Assembly: GCA_963930655.1 (NCBI GenBank)
Contig: OZ005610.1
Span: 16,311,001 to 16,375,000 of the forward strand
Origin: Myrica gale
Lineage: Eukaryota > Streptophyta > Magnoliopsida > Fagales > Myricaceae
DNA length: 64,000 nucleotides
Reading direction: 5' to 3'
Shown: in pieces, positions 1 to 11,769 of the stretch
How positions within the stretch are numbered: position 1 is the first letter of the stretch
Layout: every line of letters starts with the position of its first letter
Notes under the pieces: generated by a model
The model's database searches: none
Told to the model about the DNA's origin: nothing
The model's input: the letters and a program-made list of their open reading frames with translations, nothing else
Program-made: the position numbers and the translations under genes

Positions 1-2234
1 AAATTCTCCAAGTCGGAGTTTTGGTTGCAGCAAGTCCGATTTTTAGGGCATGTAGTGTCGGGTGAAGGGATTGCTGTAGATCCCGGAAAGGTTGATGCGG
101 TATTCAAATGACCTAGACCTACAAATGTTAAGGAGATAAGGAGTTTCCTAGGGTTGGCAGGATATTACCGGAGGTTTATTAAGGGATTCTCAAAGATAGC
201 TATGCCGATGACCTCGTTGACCAAGAAGAACGTTAAGTTCGACTGGACAGACGAGTGTGAGCAAAGTTTCCAGACGTTAAAGGCTCATCTAGTTACTGCC
301 CCGGTGTTAGCATTGCCCTCAGAGCATGGGGAGTACGAGATCTATACGGACGCCTCAAAGCAAGGTCTTGGGTGTGTGTTGATGCAAGACAAGAGGGTCA
401 TAGCCTATGCGTCAAGGCAATTGAGGCCCCACGAGGTGAATTACACCACTCACGACTTGGAGTTAGCTGCAGTCGTGCATGCTCTGAAAATATGGAGGCA
501 TTATCTCTATGGGGTTAAATGCGAGATATTTACGGATCACAAGAGCCTCAATTACTTCAACACTCAGAAGGAGCTGAATATGAGGCAACGGCTCTGGTTG
601 GAGTTGATTAAGGACTATGATTGGACCATTAGCTACCATCCTGGGAAAGCTAACGTGGTGGCTGATGCCCTAAGCCGGAAGTCGGCTGAAACAAGTGCCG
701 TGGAGGTAGTGGCGAAAGAGATCATGGTGGATCTAAAAAGAAAGGAGATCACGCTCGTGTTGACAGATCGGTATGTTTCCATCGCAGGGCTTTCATTGCA
801 ACCATCGCTGAAGGAGCGAATTTGCGAGGCCCAGAAGAGCGATGCGGTGCTAGTAGGGATTAGGGAAAGGATTGGAAAGAATAATGATCCCGATTTTGAG
901 GATAGGGATGAAGTACTGAGGTACCGGAATAGAATTTGTATCCCTAGTGATGGGGAATCAAGGAGTTGATTTTGGCAGAGGCGCATACTACGCCCTATAC
1001 TATTCACCCTGGAGGAACGAAGATGTATCAGGACATCAAGAAAGTTTATTGGTGGCCGAATATGAAGAGGGAGATTGCGGAATATGTCGCTCGATGTCTG
1101 ACTTGTCAAAGAGTGAAAGCAGAGCACCAGAGGCCAGCAGAGACATTGAAGCCTCTAGAGATCCCCGAATGGAAATGGGAAGGAATAGCCATGGATTTTG
1201 TTGTAGGGCTACCAAGAACGACAGCTGGCTACGATGCAATATGGGTAGTGGTGGACCGATTGACCAAGTCAGCCCACTTTCTGCCCATTAGGGTGAAGTA
1301 TACCCCGGAGAGGCTAGCTGAAGTTTATCTCCAAGAGATTGTGAGACTCCATGGCATACCGAAGATCATAATGTCGGATAGGGATCCGAGATTTACGTCG
1401 AGATTTTGGAGAAGATTGCAGGAATCCCTAGGCACTAAATTGAATTTTAGCACTGCTTTCCACCCACAGACGGATGGCCAATCAGAGCGGACCATTTAAA
1501 TTTTGGAAGACATGCTTTGAGCGTGTGTCATTGATTTCAAAGGTAGCTGGGCTCAGTATCTGCCATTAGCAGAGTTCGCACACAACAACAGTTTCCAATC
1601 GAGTATTGGCATGGCACCGTATTAAGCTTTGTATGGAAGGAGGTGTAGGTCGCCATTATATTGGGATGAAGTAGGAGAAGGGAGACTGTTGGGGCCGGAG
1701 ATAATTTTGCAGACAAAAGAGAAAATTCGGTTGATCAAAGAAAGACTTATTACGGCCCAAAGTCGGCAAAAGAGTTATGCGGACAATCGAAGAAGAGAGT
1801 TGGCCTTTGAAGAAGGAAGTAAAGTGTTTTTGAAAATTTCTCCAACGAAGGGGGTAGCACGATTCGGGAAGAAGGGGAAGCTTCAGCCCCGGTTTATAGG
1901 ACCTTTCGAGATCCTGGAGCGTGTTGGACCAATGACGTACAGACTGGCATTACCGCCATCAATTGCGGGAGTTCATGATGTGTTCCACGTATCACTCCTA
2001 CGCAAGTATGTGTCTGACCCCACTCATGTGTTAGAATATGAACCTTTGCAGATTAAGGAGAACCTTACCTATGTAGAGGAGCCAGTAAGGATTCTCGATA
2101 AAAAGGAGCAACATTTGCGGACCAAGGTGATACCGCTTGTAAAGGTTCTGTGGAGGAATCATGGGGTAGAGGAGGCATCTTGGGAGTTAGAGAGCGATAT
2201 GTATGAGAAGTACCCCCAGTTGAGAGGAGAATAG
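1..2234 (+). pseudogene. chromovirus pol remnant: RT end, RNase H, integrase, chromodomain
   Basis: The first 150 bases encode the end of reverse transcriptase ([11 protein letters not shown]). About 160-700 encodes the connection and RNase H domain ([23 protein letters not shown]). About 990-1500 encodes integrase, with an HHCC-type zinc-binding region ending CLTCQRVKAEH and a core containing MDFVVGLP and FHPQTDGQSERTI. About 1960-2230 encodes the C-terminal part with VHDVFHVSLLRKY and a chromodomain (VLWRNHGVEEASWE). In living relatives this polyprotein copies the RNA genome and inserts the cDNA, and the chromodomain steers insertion to certain chromatin. The copy is broken and should be read as a fossil. 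Confidence 0.88.
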
Positions 2235-2396
2235 GATCTAAATATTTACTATCTTCTCTATTGATTGATTGATATGAATGAGTAATTATTGTCTGATATT
2301 TGTGATTGATTTCCTTGCATAAAGAATGATAATTCTTTGTGATATATGATGATGTTTTGTATATGCACATGACTGACCACTGTATTATGATGTCAG

Positions 2397-3287
2397 ATGC
2401 CACCGAGTAGTCGACCCCTACGTTCCCAGCATTCGGGCACGCCTTCACAGAGAAGGATGACAGCACATGAGTATCGCAGCCTGTTCAGGGTTAACCATAG
2501 AACCCAAGGTTCGACAAGACAGTCGGGAAGCCATGAGGCTCCGACTCACGCATCACATGAGACCGATAGAGGGGACCCGAGAAGAGCGTACCAAACTCAT
2601 GTATCTTATTGGCAGCAAGGTATGGCGGGGACATACCAGCCCCCGCCACCCCCGGCACCAGACCAACCTGGACCTTCCAGGTGGGGTCAACCCTTATCTC
2701 CAGATTGCTCTGGATATCTGGAGGGTATTTATTGGCCAGAGTCGCCAATAAATGTCATTCCCTTAAGAACAGTTTTACCAAAAAACTTTGAGGAAGATCC
2801 AGAGGAGGACCCAGAAGAGGATCCGGAAGAGGATCCAGAGGAGGATCCGGAAGAAGAACCCATGGAACAACATCCGATACCTAATGAGACAAGAGAACGA
2901 CCTCAGGAAGAACCTAGACGTCGTGACTCGAGACGTGAGTGTACACCTAGGCGATGTAACGAGAGAAGACATCGTAGAAGAGTTAGGGCTCAAGACGCTA
3001 CATATGAGACCCACTTTTCCTCACAAGAAGTAGAGTCTAGACCTAGGTATCATGGACCACCCGAGAACATCATCCATGACCCTAGTGTAGATGAACCAAG
3101 CCAAGGAGCTAGATCGCAGTCTTGGACGGGGAGAATTCCCCAGACCACGTTTATCAGGGGGAGATTAGTAGTGGGACAAGCACGAATGTTCGTCCCAACC
3201 CCTATGGTCCTGCACCTTTGCAGTCAGGACAAAATTATTAGTGGTAAAAGAAATTCCGAGGTCGGAATTTTTATAAGGAGGGGAGAA
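2397..3287 (+). CDS. extra reading frame between pol and the 3' LTR
   Basis: An open frame starts at 2397, 163 bp after the end of pol and in the same direction. It runs up to the LTR, and the frame stays open into the LTR to 3398. The product is rich in Pro, Ser, Arg, Glu and Asp. It has an Arg-rich first third, a Pro/Trp patch near PPPPPAPDQPGPSRWG, and a run of Glu-Glu-Asp-Pro repeats at residues 130-155 (DNA about 2790-2865), followed by an Arg-rich stretch. I recognise no domain, signal peptide or membrane segment. The first 390 bp recur, reversed, at 17580-17950 within another LTR debris field, so this block is a regular part of the family. It could be an accessory protein, a displaced gag-like piece, or merely a conserved non-coding tract that stays open by chance. 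Confidence 0.5.
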
Positions 3288-5522
3288 TGTGAGACCCCGA
3301 TTTTCTCCTATGTTATTTCTTATGTATTATCTTTTATTTTCCGATGTATTAGCTTTAATTTTATCATGGGGCCATATTTTGGCCAATGTATGGCCTAATC
3401 TTTATGTTATGGTACATTGATTAAAATGAGATTTTATTCCATGAAATTTCCTAAATAATTTTCTTGTCATTTTTATGCAAAGTTTAAATTATATTTTCCT
3501 AGGAGCCGAAATTTGCAAGGTAAGTTTCTCTCTTATGAATATATATTTTTCATTTACTTAATATGTTTCATGGTCCGTAAAATTTAAAGTATGATTAAAG
3601 ATTTCTTTATATAGGCCGAAAATAGTTAATGGGTAAAATCATGAATTTCTTTTGAGACATTGATCGAATATTTTGTGTCATTCATATGTGGCATATATTA
3701 TTACCATGTGGCCTAGATTAATAGTAGAATTTTCATTCGAATATTAAATGATAAGTTATTTAATAATGTCATAAGGTTTAAGAGAGATTTAAAATGATAA
3801 GCACACTTGCTTATCATAGTGATAAGCAAGCATGATGATAGGTTAGGAAACTTTTAGGATGATAAGTCCTTGTGGTTATTGTAGAGATAGGCTAGAGTCA
3901 TTATCATAAGATAAGATATCATGCTTATAAGATGATGAGCTATTGGAATGGATTAGATAAGCTAGAGACCTTATGAGAGATAAGTTAGGTGAAATAGTAA
4001 CCAAGTTGAAAGTTAGTTGCAATTCAAATGTGGAAGTAACTAAGTTGGTTGGAAGGCAACCAAACAAAGCAAATGAGAGTCAAGGACATGGCTTTTACGT
4101 GAATGAGCTTATGGTGAATTGAAAAGCCAAAAGTGAAATGCCATGTGAAGTGTAAGATTGTGTAAGATGCATTCAATGAGACAAAATAAGACATAAAAGT
4201 AAAAAGAAGAGAAAAAGCAAGGGGGAAGTGGGATTTACGTAGGAATCATGTGAGGAGAGAGAGAAATCAATTCAAATGCAAGCCATGCTTAGGGAGACAA
4301 GGAATTGATGTGATGAAAAGGTGAAAAGAGAGAGAGAAGGAAGGTGCATGCTTGGTCGACCAAGGCCCCCCCCATTCCTCCCCTTTCCTTCAAACTTTTC
4401 CTCTTATGTCATCTCAACACCTCAAGTCATGTGTCATAGCATTTACTCTCCTTGGGAGACTCATTCTCTCACACCTCACACTTGCAAATGCCTTGGCTGA
4501 ATTTTACACTTCACATTCTTCCTCACTTGACCGAATATTGCATTTGCTCTCAACTCTCTCCCACTTTCTTCTCTTGGCCGAACCACACATCAAAGCTCAA
4601 GGTTTACTTCCTTTTCCTCTTGCATTCTAAACCACATTCTTCTTGCCTTCTAAATCACACTCCAAAAACCTAAGTTAGATCTCTTTTGTGTGACCAAATC
4701 TCTCTTTGTGCAACTCCATCTCTTCCTTGAAAAACCTAACCATTAGCCTCATTTCTCTTGAAGAAGTTATTCCATTTCCATTAGGACTAATCATTCAAGC
4801 TTACCACATTCTTTTACCCACCATAGAACCCACATTAGCACCACAAATCAAACTTGGACATATTCTAAGGAGGGTGAACCGAAACTTGGAAGAAAGAGGA
4901 GTTTAGGAAAAAGTTTGGTGAAGGTAGAGGTAAGCTTGGTTCTATTTGATGATCTTACCTAAAGTTTTCGTAAGTACTAACCTAGGGCATTTTATTTTTC
5001 TAGGTACTTAAGCTTGGGATAATCAACAAGGTAAGTCCAAAAATGTGTTGTTGTTGGTTAAGCATAGTGATGGCCGAATTATATGCTTAGATTTTGTGTT
5101 GTTGGTATTTCTAATATTAGATCTAAGTGTTTAACTATGGTCTTGATGATGTAAAAACAATGTACATGTGAGAGAGGTTCGGATCTATGGGGTTAATGCA
5201 TGCAAATAGGTCATAAATACAAAAGGAGAACAATGTATGTTAGATAAGTTTAGATCTATGCTTATGTTATGTTTGGCCGAATGTAAGTTGGATATTTCCT
5301 TAGATCTATTGTTATTGAAGTTTCTAAAGTGTAGATCTAATGTTGATGGGAGTATTTGATGAAGATACGAAGTTGAAGCATGCTAGTTAGGTCACAAATG
5401 CAAAGGATATGCATGTTATAATTTTTAGCATGAAAAATGTGACATTTTGAGGTATGGCCGAATATGATATGCTTGGGTCTTCATGTATAATTTTGTATAT
5501 GTTTAGATCTGGACATTGGTCA
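3288..5522 (+). repeat. 3' LTR of the chromovirus
   Basis: It starts TGTGAGACCCCG directly after a purine tract. It carries the family words GGCCGAA(T) and GATAAG scattered along about 2.2 kb. The stretch 3460-3930 recurs in reverse at 17100-17575. The right end is uncertain because the partner LTR is not in the window. Confidence 0.7.
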
Positions 5523-5558
5523 TGATATGTGCAAGATTTATGACTTAAGTGAACATAC

Positions 5559-5647
5559 CTACGACTGAATTTGTAAGATGAGAGAACTCCAGATGCATCT
5601 CTTGCGGCCCAACCAAGGCAGTCCTTGTTTGCATTTGCTGAGCTCAT
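5559..5647 (-). pseudogene. cinnamyl alcohol dehydrogenase-like first exon, orphaned
   Basis: On the minus strand an ATG at 5647 opens a frame of 29 codons containing CLGWAARDASGVLSSYKFSR. It then meets a good splice donor (AG|GTATGTTC) at 5558. CLGWAARD-SGVLSPYKFSRR is the typical N-terminal segment of plant cinnamyl alcohol dehydrogenases, zinc enzymes of the medium-chain dehydrogenase family that make monolignols. Exon 1 of that family ends at about this residue. No further exon lies on the left: about 35 bp of intron is followed by the chromovirus LTR. On the upstream side a second LTR element enters at 5860, 212 bp before the ATG. I infer a gene split by insertions in intron 1 and upstream, with any remaining exons left of the window. 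A captured exon is the alternative. Confidence 0.7.
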
Positions 5648-5859
5648 TGTTGCTGAGGCTACCATATATGTAAGGCAATAAAACATATGTTTCTTCTTAC
5701 AGTAGGAAACAAACAAAATGAAAATCCATCAACATTATATGGAAGTGAATGTTTTATGGATCCTCAGCTTAGGGATCAAAGAAAAAGTTAGAACATGTCA
5801 AGATGATAGTACAAGAGCACTGAGGAAATACAGAGGAAAATGGAAAAGTATTGACATGT

Positions 5860-6278
5860 TGATGTGAACCCCGTTAACCCGTAACGAGACCCAACAACTA
5901 TGAGGAACTATATTTTGGACGTGAACAGTACCAAAATAAAGTAAAGAAATATTCTTTATTTGCCTAACTCTAGACCTGGACGTGAACAGTACCCAACATG
6001 GAAATTAAATGCTGAACAAAATAAATAATCAAAAGATTTCAAAAGGAAAGGATTTTGCTCTTTGAATTTCCATGCAATCTGATTCTTCTAGAATAGTCCC
6101 AAAATTGTCTCTTGGCCGGATCCTTCTAGAGTGTGCATCATCTTGAATGGGCCTCCACTTATGGGCTTGGGCCCATATCTCTTTACTGAGTTCAACGAGG
6201 GCATCTTTGAACTCCTTGTCTCGGGCTCTCGTATCCGGCTGTGCTAGTTCATTCAAGGTCTTGCTCGGATTCTCATCA
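5860..6278 (-). repeat. 3' LTR of the compact element
   Basis: Nearly identical to 8603-9021, with terminal TGATG/CATCA. The element's reading frame runs into this LTR and ends at 6029. Confidence 0.92.
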
Positions 6279-7822
6279 TTCCCCTCCTCTTGAAAAGGAT
6301 TTGTCCTCAAATCTTCACCTACATCAAAAGGACAGAGATCAGAAATCTGAAAACTAGCACTTGCATGGTCTTTACCTGATAACTCCAGCTTGTAAACGTT
6401 GCCTTTGATTTGCACTAAGACTTTGAAAGAACCACCGCCCCTTGTAAGCACTTTGGGACGACTTGGCCATGTCTCTAAGGCTTGCATCAGTGCATGCAAC
6501 TCCTTTGCGTAACTTGGGTATTTGAAGGTTGGTCCTCGTAGCTGCTCACTGAAATAATCCATTGGTTGTTCTTCTTGCCTACGGGCTGGGATTATGCTAA
6601 TACCTGAAACACCACATGTAAAGTTGAACGGTTTATTCAGGTTAGGTAAAAATAATAAAGAAGCATCGGGGCACTCTTGTTTGATTAATGGCAGCGCCTT
6701 CGCTTGTTCTTCTTCCCATCGAAATCTAACATTCTTCTTGGTCACATCGGTGAGGATTATGGCGAATCGGGGAATAGGAGGCCTGTACTTTACCATTATT
6801 TTGTGGATGACTTGGTGATTATCACTCGTTCTCCATGTCACATCCTTATACTCCTGCGGGGTTTCTTCAGGGAAGACATCATCATATTCCTGCAAAAGAG
6901 ACACAATAGAACTAGGCAAAGCTTGGTCAAGAGCGTTAGTGTTTAAAAGGGCCTCTTTGTACAAAAGTACAATCATCGGCTGATTTGAAAGCATCGCTCG
7001 CTTGATCTCACTGACTTTTGCATAGAAACTCTTTTTTCTCTCTGGTTTTCTCTCAAGGGCCGAACCTCCTCTCTCTTTTTTTTCGACTTCTCTCGAATTT
7101 TCACTCACTCTCTGCTTTTCACTCTCTTTTTTCTCACTCTCTTTCTTTTGCTCACTCTTTTTCCTTTGTTCACTCTCTTGTTGCAACCTCACTTGATCTT
7201 CATATACTTGCTGCGGTGTCAGGGGTACAAGAGTGATTGGCTTCTGATTAAGTACAAAAGAGTACTTATTCGTAAAGCCATCATGCTTGACACGTCGGTC
7301 GAATTGCCATGGTCGCCCTAGCAATAAATGTCCGGCTTGCATTGGTACTACATCACATAAGACTTGATCTTCGTACTTACCAATCCGGATAGCTACTAGC
7401 ACTTGCTTGTCCACCTTTATTTCTCCACAATCATTCAGCCATTGCAACTTGTAAGGCCTGGGGTGCTTCAACAAGGGCAATCCTAATTTCTCTACCATAA
7501 TCAAGCTTGCAACATTAGTACAACTACCTCCATCAATAATCACACTACATACCTTGTCTTTAACGTAGCACCTAGTGTGAAAGATATTCTCCCGTTGCAC
7601 TTCCTCATCTCCTATTGGTTGCAAACTCAAGGCTCTCCTGGCCACCAAGGTCAATGCATCGGGGGCTACATATTCCTCATCGGAAACATCCTCCAATGGT
7701 GGCATTTCTTGTACTTGGCTCAACACACGCCTTAGATCACCTATCATGGCCTCCATATACAGCTTCAAGTCAACTGGTGGGGTATCGTCGTTAGACACGT
7801 TCTTTCCACTATCACGAGACAT
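6029..7822 (-). pseudogene. retropepsin-type pol fragment of the compact element
   Basis: A 597-residue frame. Residues 85-190 resemble a gypsy retropepsin: CSVIIDGGSCTNVAS carries the D-G-G version of the active-site turn, and LLLGRPWQFDRRV is the conserved downstream motif. Residues 215-265 are Glu/Lys/Ser rich. Residues about 355-440 resemble an RNase H segment (RWEEEQAKALPLIKQECPD). The end of the protein is encoded by the 3' LTR. Reverse transcriptase and integrase parts are not seen. I infer a non-autonomous fossil element whose frame happens to remain long because it is young. Confidence 0.75.
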
Positions 7823-8588
7823 GATTACTGCAAAAATATAGTGTTAGAATTAAAACAAAAAGGACCTCACAAATCTCTCCCTTACGTGTCTCACTCAATA
7901 GTAGGGTCTCTTGTCACTCGTGTTTCACACACAAGATATGGCTTTTACCCTCTAATAATCTCACCACTCTTGCCTTTTTCCACTCAGTAATCCTCTTGCG
8001 GTTCTTTTGGAACTAAACAAACAATCAAAGAATTCCAGCAACGATTCAACAAGAACTCATCAAGGAATTTCAGAGATAGCAAGATAATTAATATCAAGGA
8101 AATAAGAATGCAAAGAACACGATGGATGATTAGAAAGGTGGAAACTAGAGTAGATGGTGATTCGTCAGAGCAGAAAAAAATAAACTTGTTTGGGGTAAAG
8201 AGATTTTCGGAATAATAGGGACCCCAATATATGGAAACAATCGAAAATTTTTCTGAAGCACTTTTATTTGGGCTCTTGTGGCTTTTTTTTTTTTCCGACC
8301 CCTTTCTTTCTTCTTCTTTTGGGAGTCTCTTTCTCTTCTCCTTTGATAACAATAGCACAAGATCTCAAGGCACAAAGATATGAAACTTTCGCACCAGATA
8401 TAACCAAGAACCAGCTCTAGCAAAGCTTGAATAGAGAAGTTAAGAATTTCGGCCAAGTATTTGATAGTAGCCGACTGTAGGACAGAAACAAAGGGAAAAG
8501 AAATTAGAGAAGATAGCCGAAGGTTATGAAAAGAAGAAACAAAGGCACGAAAAGAAAAAGGGATACGCAAACCCGAACTAGAACCAAA
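7823..8588 (-). other. leader of the compact element
   Basis: Between the retropepsin-type frame and the primer-binding site lies about 770 bp of A/G-rich sequence on the minus strand, with no gag-like domain that I can recognise. Confidence 0.6.
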
Positions 8589-8602
8589 GCTCTGATACCA
8601 AA

Positions 8603-9021
8603 TGATGTGAACCCCGTTAACCCGTAACGAGACCCAACAACTATGAGGAACTATATTTTGGACGTGAACAGTACCAAAATAAAGTAAAGAAATATTCTTT
8701 ATTTGCCTAACTCTAGACCTGGACGTGAACAGTACCCAACATGGAAATTAAATGCTGAACAAAATAAATAATCAAAAGATTTCAAAAGGAAAGGATTTTA
8801 CTCTATGAATTTCCATGCAATCTGATTCTTCTAGAATAGTCCCAAAATTGTCTCTTGGCCGGATCCTTCTAGAGTGTGCATCATCTTGAATGGGCCTCCA
8901 CTTATGGGCTTGGGCCCATATCTCTTTACTGAGTTCAACGAGGGCATCTTTGAACTCCTTGTCTCGGGCTCTCGTATCCGGCTGTGCTAGTTCATTCAAG
9001 GTCTTGCTCGGATTCTCATCA
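8603..9021 (-). repeat. 5' LTR of the compact element, with adjoining primer-binding site
   Basis: Direct copy of 5860-6278. On the minus strand it is followed after two bases by TGGTATCAGAGC (8600-8589), the classic plant initiator tRNA-Met priming site. Confidence 0.92.
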
Positions 9022-9100
9022 CATGTAACCAAAACCTCCTATTATGAACTGATACAACAAGCGATAGAGGGATTTGAAGGAGGCAGCTCACCTTAGATCC

Positions 9101-10660
9101 TGTTAAAATCAGCACCTATTTCTCTCTAGAAAATTCTAGGACAACCAAGACAATTCGGCAAACAATAGAGAAATCTGGACAAGATGGGAAAATTTGAATA
9201 TGTCGGCAAAGAAAGAGCTTTCGGGACAAAGCTACACCGACCTAATTTGCCTATTAATAGGAAGTAAGTGCTTGAGTGTGAAGTGTAGAAAGTGTAGGAA
9301 GTGAAGAAGTGAGTGTGCGTTAAAGTGTGAGTGACGTGAGGCTAGAGAGAACTGTAGAGAAAGTGTAGTATGCTTTTAAGTTTGTTGGTCCCTTATATTC
9401 TGTCTTATTTATAAAACTTTGTTTCATTTCTATAAAAAAAAACTTTTCTTCAAAGTTTATTCGTTCAGTTCGTTCAACAATCTGGTATCAAAGCTAGTTG
9501 GTCAAGGACCGGTGTCAGAGTGAGACGGCTGGGGTCCTTTCGGAGTTGCGCAGTGAAAGAATTGTCAGTAAGAGTCAAGGTGGTCACAGATCATGTTATG
9601 GTGCTGCTTGAGAGATCATTGTTCGTGCACAATTTGGGATTGTGAAGCTTGATAGTCTGGGACTAGGCTTGCTTGAGAGAAAGTGGGACGACACCAAGTC
9701 ACGATGGCGGATCTCTAATATGCTGGCACAATGGAGAAGCTTACTGACCATAATTATTTTACCTAACATATGTGCATGAAGTCATATTTGTAGGGTCAGG
9801 ATCTCTGGAAGATCATTGGAGGGAATGACTCCACGCCGCCTTCTGCGGAGAATGCCGCCGCTCCGAAAATGGTGAATTAAGGCTGGAAAAGCTTTGTTCG
9901 CAATTAAGATAGCCATTCAAAAAGAAATGTTGGAGCACATCCGACAAGTCACCACACCGAAGGATGAGTGGGACATTTAGGCTGCTCGTTTCTCAAGAAA
10001 AAATGATATGAGGCATCAACTACTAGAAAACGAGCTCATGTCAACTACGCAGTGGGAACTCACAATTAATCAATATTTTACTAAGGTAAAATCTCTTTGA
10101 CAAGAAATTTTCGAATTAGACTCTTCTGCAAAATTTAATGAGCAACGTATGAGGAGAATTATTATCCATGGGTTAAGACACGAATACCATGGATTTATCA
10201 TTGCGGTCCAAGGTTGGCCAACCCAACCTTCCTTGGAGGAGCTACAGAATTTATTAGCCAATCAAAAAACCTTAGCAAGGAAATTATCCAGGGTTTCAAT
10301 AAAGAATGAAGAGGAGGCACTGTATAGTAGCAGGAGAGGTCAAAAACAATTTTCAGAGGAGCTCTAACTTTAAGAAGAAAGGAAAAGACGATGAAGAAGA
10401 AGATGGAGGAGGAAGAAGAGTCACCAACTCCACATAGTGGAAGCTCACAATCAGAGGGAGCTCAATGGAAAGACAATCAATATTGCAGACAACATAATGA
10501 TAAATGTTATAATTGTGGTCGAAGAGGATACTATGCTCAAGATTGCAGATTCAAGAAATAGCATGTTGAAGGAAATTTGGTAACATCTGGCAATCACCAA
10601 GGTACTTATGATAATGATGCCGAGTGAGACATTCATGCTTCTCTTGCCACTATAGATAAC
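9101..10660 (+). mobile_element. Ty1/copia 5' fragment: LTR, primer site and gag
   Basis: A short LTR (about 9101-9479, TGTTAAAATC to TTCAACA) is followed at 9483-9494 by TGGTATCAAAGC, an initiator tRNA-Met priming site. About 9700-10630 holds a copia gag: the N-terminal MADL start, the core with RLQLLENELM-type and LHGLRHEY-type motifs, and a zinc knuckle (CYNCGRRGYYAQDC) near 10508-10550. No protease, integrase or RT follows and no 3' LTR is seen. The gag is broken in several places. It is a truncated fossil. Confidence 0.78.
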
Positions 10661-10679
10661 AAATAAATTACTTAAAAAA

Positions 10680-11000
10680 ATTATTAAAAAAACGGAGAGA
10701 AGGGTGCGGGGGGGAAGGAGATAGAGAAAAGAGAAATGGAGAGAGAGAAGAGAAAGAGAGGTGTTGGGGAGAGAGAAACAGAGAGGTGAGAGAGAGGGAG
10801 CCAGACAAAGAAGGGGGAGTGGGAGAGAGAGAGAGATGTGAAACGTGAAAGTGAGGGAGAGGGAGATAAAGAGGTGAAAGAGAGGGAAAGGGAGACGAAG
10901 AGGTGAAAGAGAGGGAGAGCGAGCCGAGAGGGTGAGAGTGAGAGAGAGAGGCGTGAGGGGTAGTGGCCTAGTGGGAGAGAGAAAAGTTCCTAACAAATTA
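10680..11000. repeat. GA-rich simple sequence tract
   Basis: About 300 bp of GAGA, GGGAGA and AGAGAGG words follow the copia gag. A long Leu/Ser-rich frame on the minus strand is only the translation of this low-complexity tract. Confidence 0.85.
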
Positions 11001-11028
11001 ATAGTTTCCAAATTTAAAGAGAGAATTT

Positions 11029-11195
11029 GGGAATTCAAATTCAAAGAGAAATAAAATTTCACTTAAAAATTCTCTTTCTATTACCCAACAATTCTTAATT
11101 TACATTTAAAAAGAGAGTTGAGAAAATGCAAATTCAAATGGAAACAAAATATCACCTAAAAATTCTGTCCCTATCACCAACAATTCTTAGGAAAT
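11029..11195. repeat. diverged tandem pair ending in CAACAATTCTTA
   Basis: Two imperfect copies of about 65 bp (near 11029-11095 and 11127-11192) share CAAATTCAAA...AAAATTTCAC...AAAAATTCT...CAACAATTCTTA. Nothing else recognisable lies between 11200 and 11750 apart from A/T-rich DNA and short CCGGTCC words near 11415. Confidence 0.5.
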
Positions 11196-11769
11196 ATTTG
11201 TTCCTTATAAATATTTTATTTTATAATTGATCACAATGTATTTAAAAATTTATTGATGGAATTTTTATTTGCAATTGATGTATTTGGAAATCCATTAATG
11301 AAAATTTTATTTCGATCAATTTAATAAGGTTTTAATTTCATAATATGAGATCTAGGGTGTTGGAAATATTATGCAAACCATATTTAGAAAAAAAAAAACC
11401 AGTTTGGAAGCGGTCTGGTCCGGTCCTTTAATTGAGGCACAACCAGACCAGACCTTTAGCTAAAGGACGAAAGGACATAACCTCCATTTTCGTCTTCTAG
11501 CTAAAAAGGACATAACTAATTAATATTCATTGTCCTTGTCCTTTTGCTAGGTGGTGTCCTCATGTCGCCACGTGTCACCCCAAGATTTCCCTTATAACTG
11601 TTCATTCTTCTGTTGCCACGTGGCGGCCTATCTCTGAGCTGGTGGTCCCCTGAGGTAGGTTAGCCCGTTGTGCTGGGCTGGTGGGCAGCTTGGTCATGTT
11701 GTCCTTGGGTGCCTTCGGTTGTTAGGCCAGGTTGGGTTCTGCGTGCCCCGCTCGTTGGTGAGGCAATGC

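Larger units (their letters stand above)
1..5522 (+). mobile_element. Ty3/gypsy chromovirus (Tekay/Del-like), 3' part
   Basis: The window opens inside the pol region of a Ty3/gypsy element. Reading along the plus strand I see the end of reverse transcriptase, RNase H, integrase, a C-terminal chromodomain, an extra reading frame, a polypurine tract at about 3273-3287 and a long LTR starting TGTGAGACCCCG at 3288. The chromodomain after integrase marks the chromovirus branch, and the order and long LTR fit the Tekay/Del group. The 5' LTR, gag and most of pol lie outside the window, so the target duplication cannot be checked. The right LTR edge near 5515-5522 is an estimate from where the LTR-type sequence gives way to a gene exon. 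The coding part is broken, with a few breaks visible. It is a fossil. Confidence 0.85.
5860..9021 (-). mobile_element. compact LTR retroelement with CATGT target duplication
   Basis: Two 419-bp direct repeats (5860-6278 and 8603-9021) bound the element. They begin TGATG and end CATCA when read on the minus strand. The host repeat CATGT flanks it at 5855-5859 and 9022-9026. A primer-binding site matching initiator tRNA-Met sits just inside the 5' LTR (8589-8600) and a purine tract just inside the 3' LTR (6281-6290). I count two base differences between the LTRs, so insertion was recent. At 3.16 kb it is far shorter than a full element. The parts seen are a leader, a retropepsin-type frame and an RNase H-like piece, so it is probably a non-autonomous member mobilised by a gypsy relative. 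Confidence 0.92.

Noticed and set aside
10451-11062. 203-codon minus-strand frame rich in Leu and Ser
   Set aside because: It is the translation of a GA-rich simple sequence and of copia gag sequence in the wrong direction.
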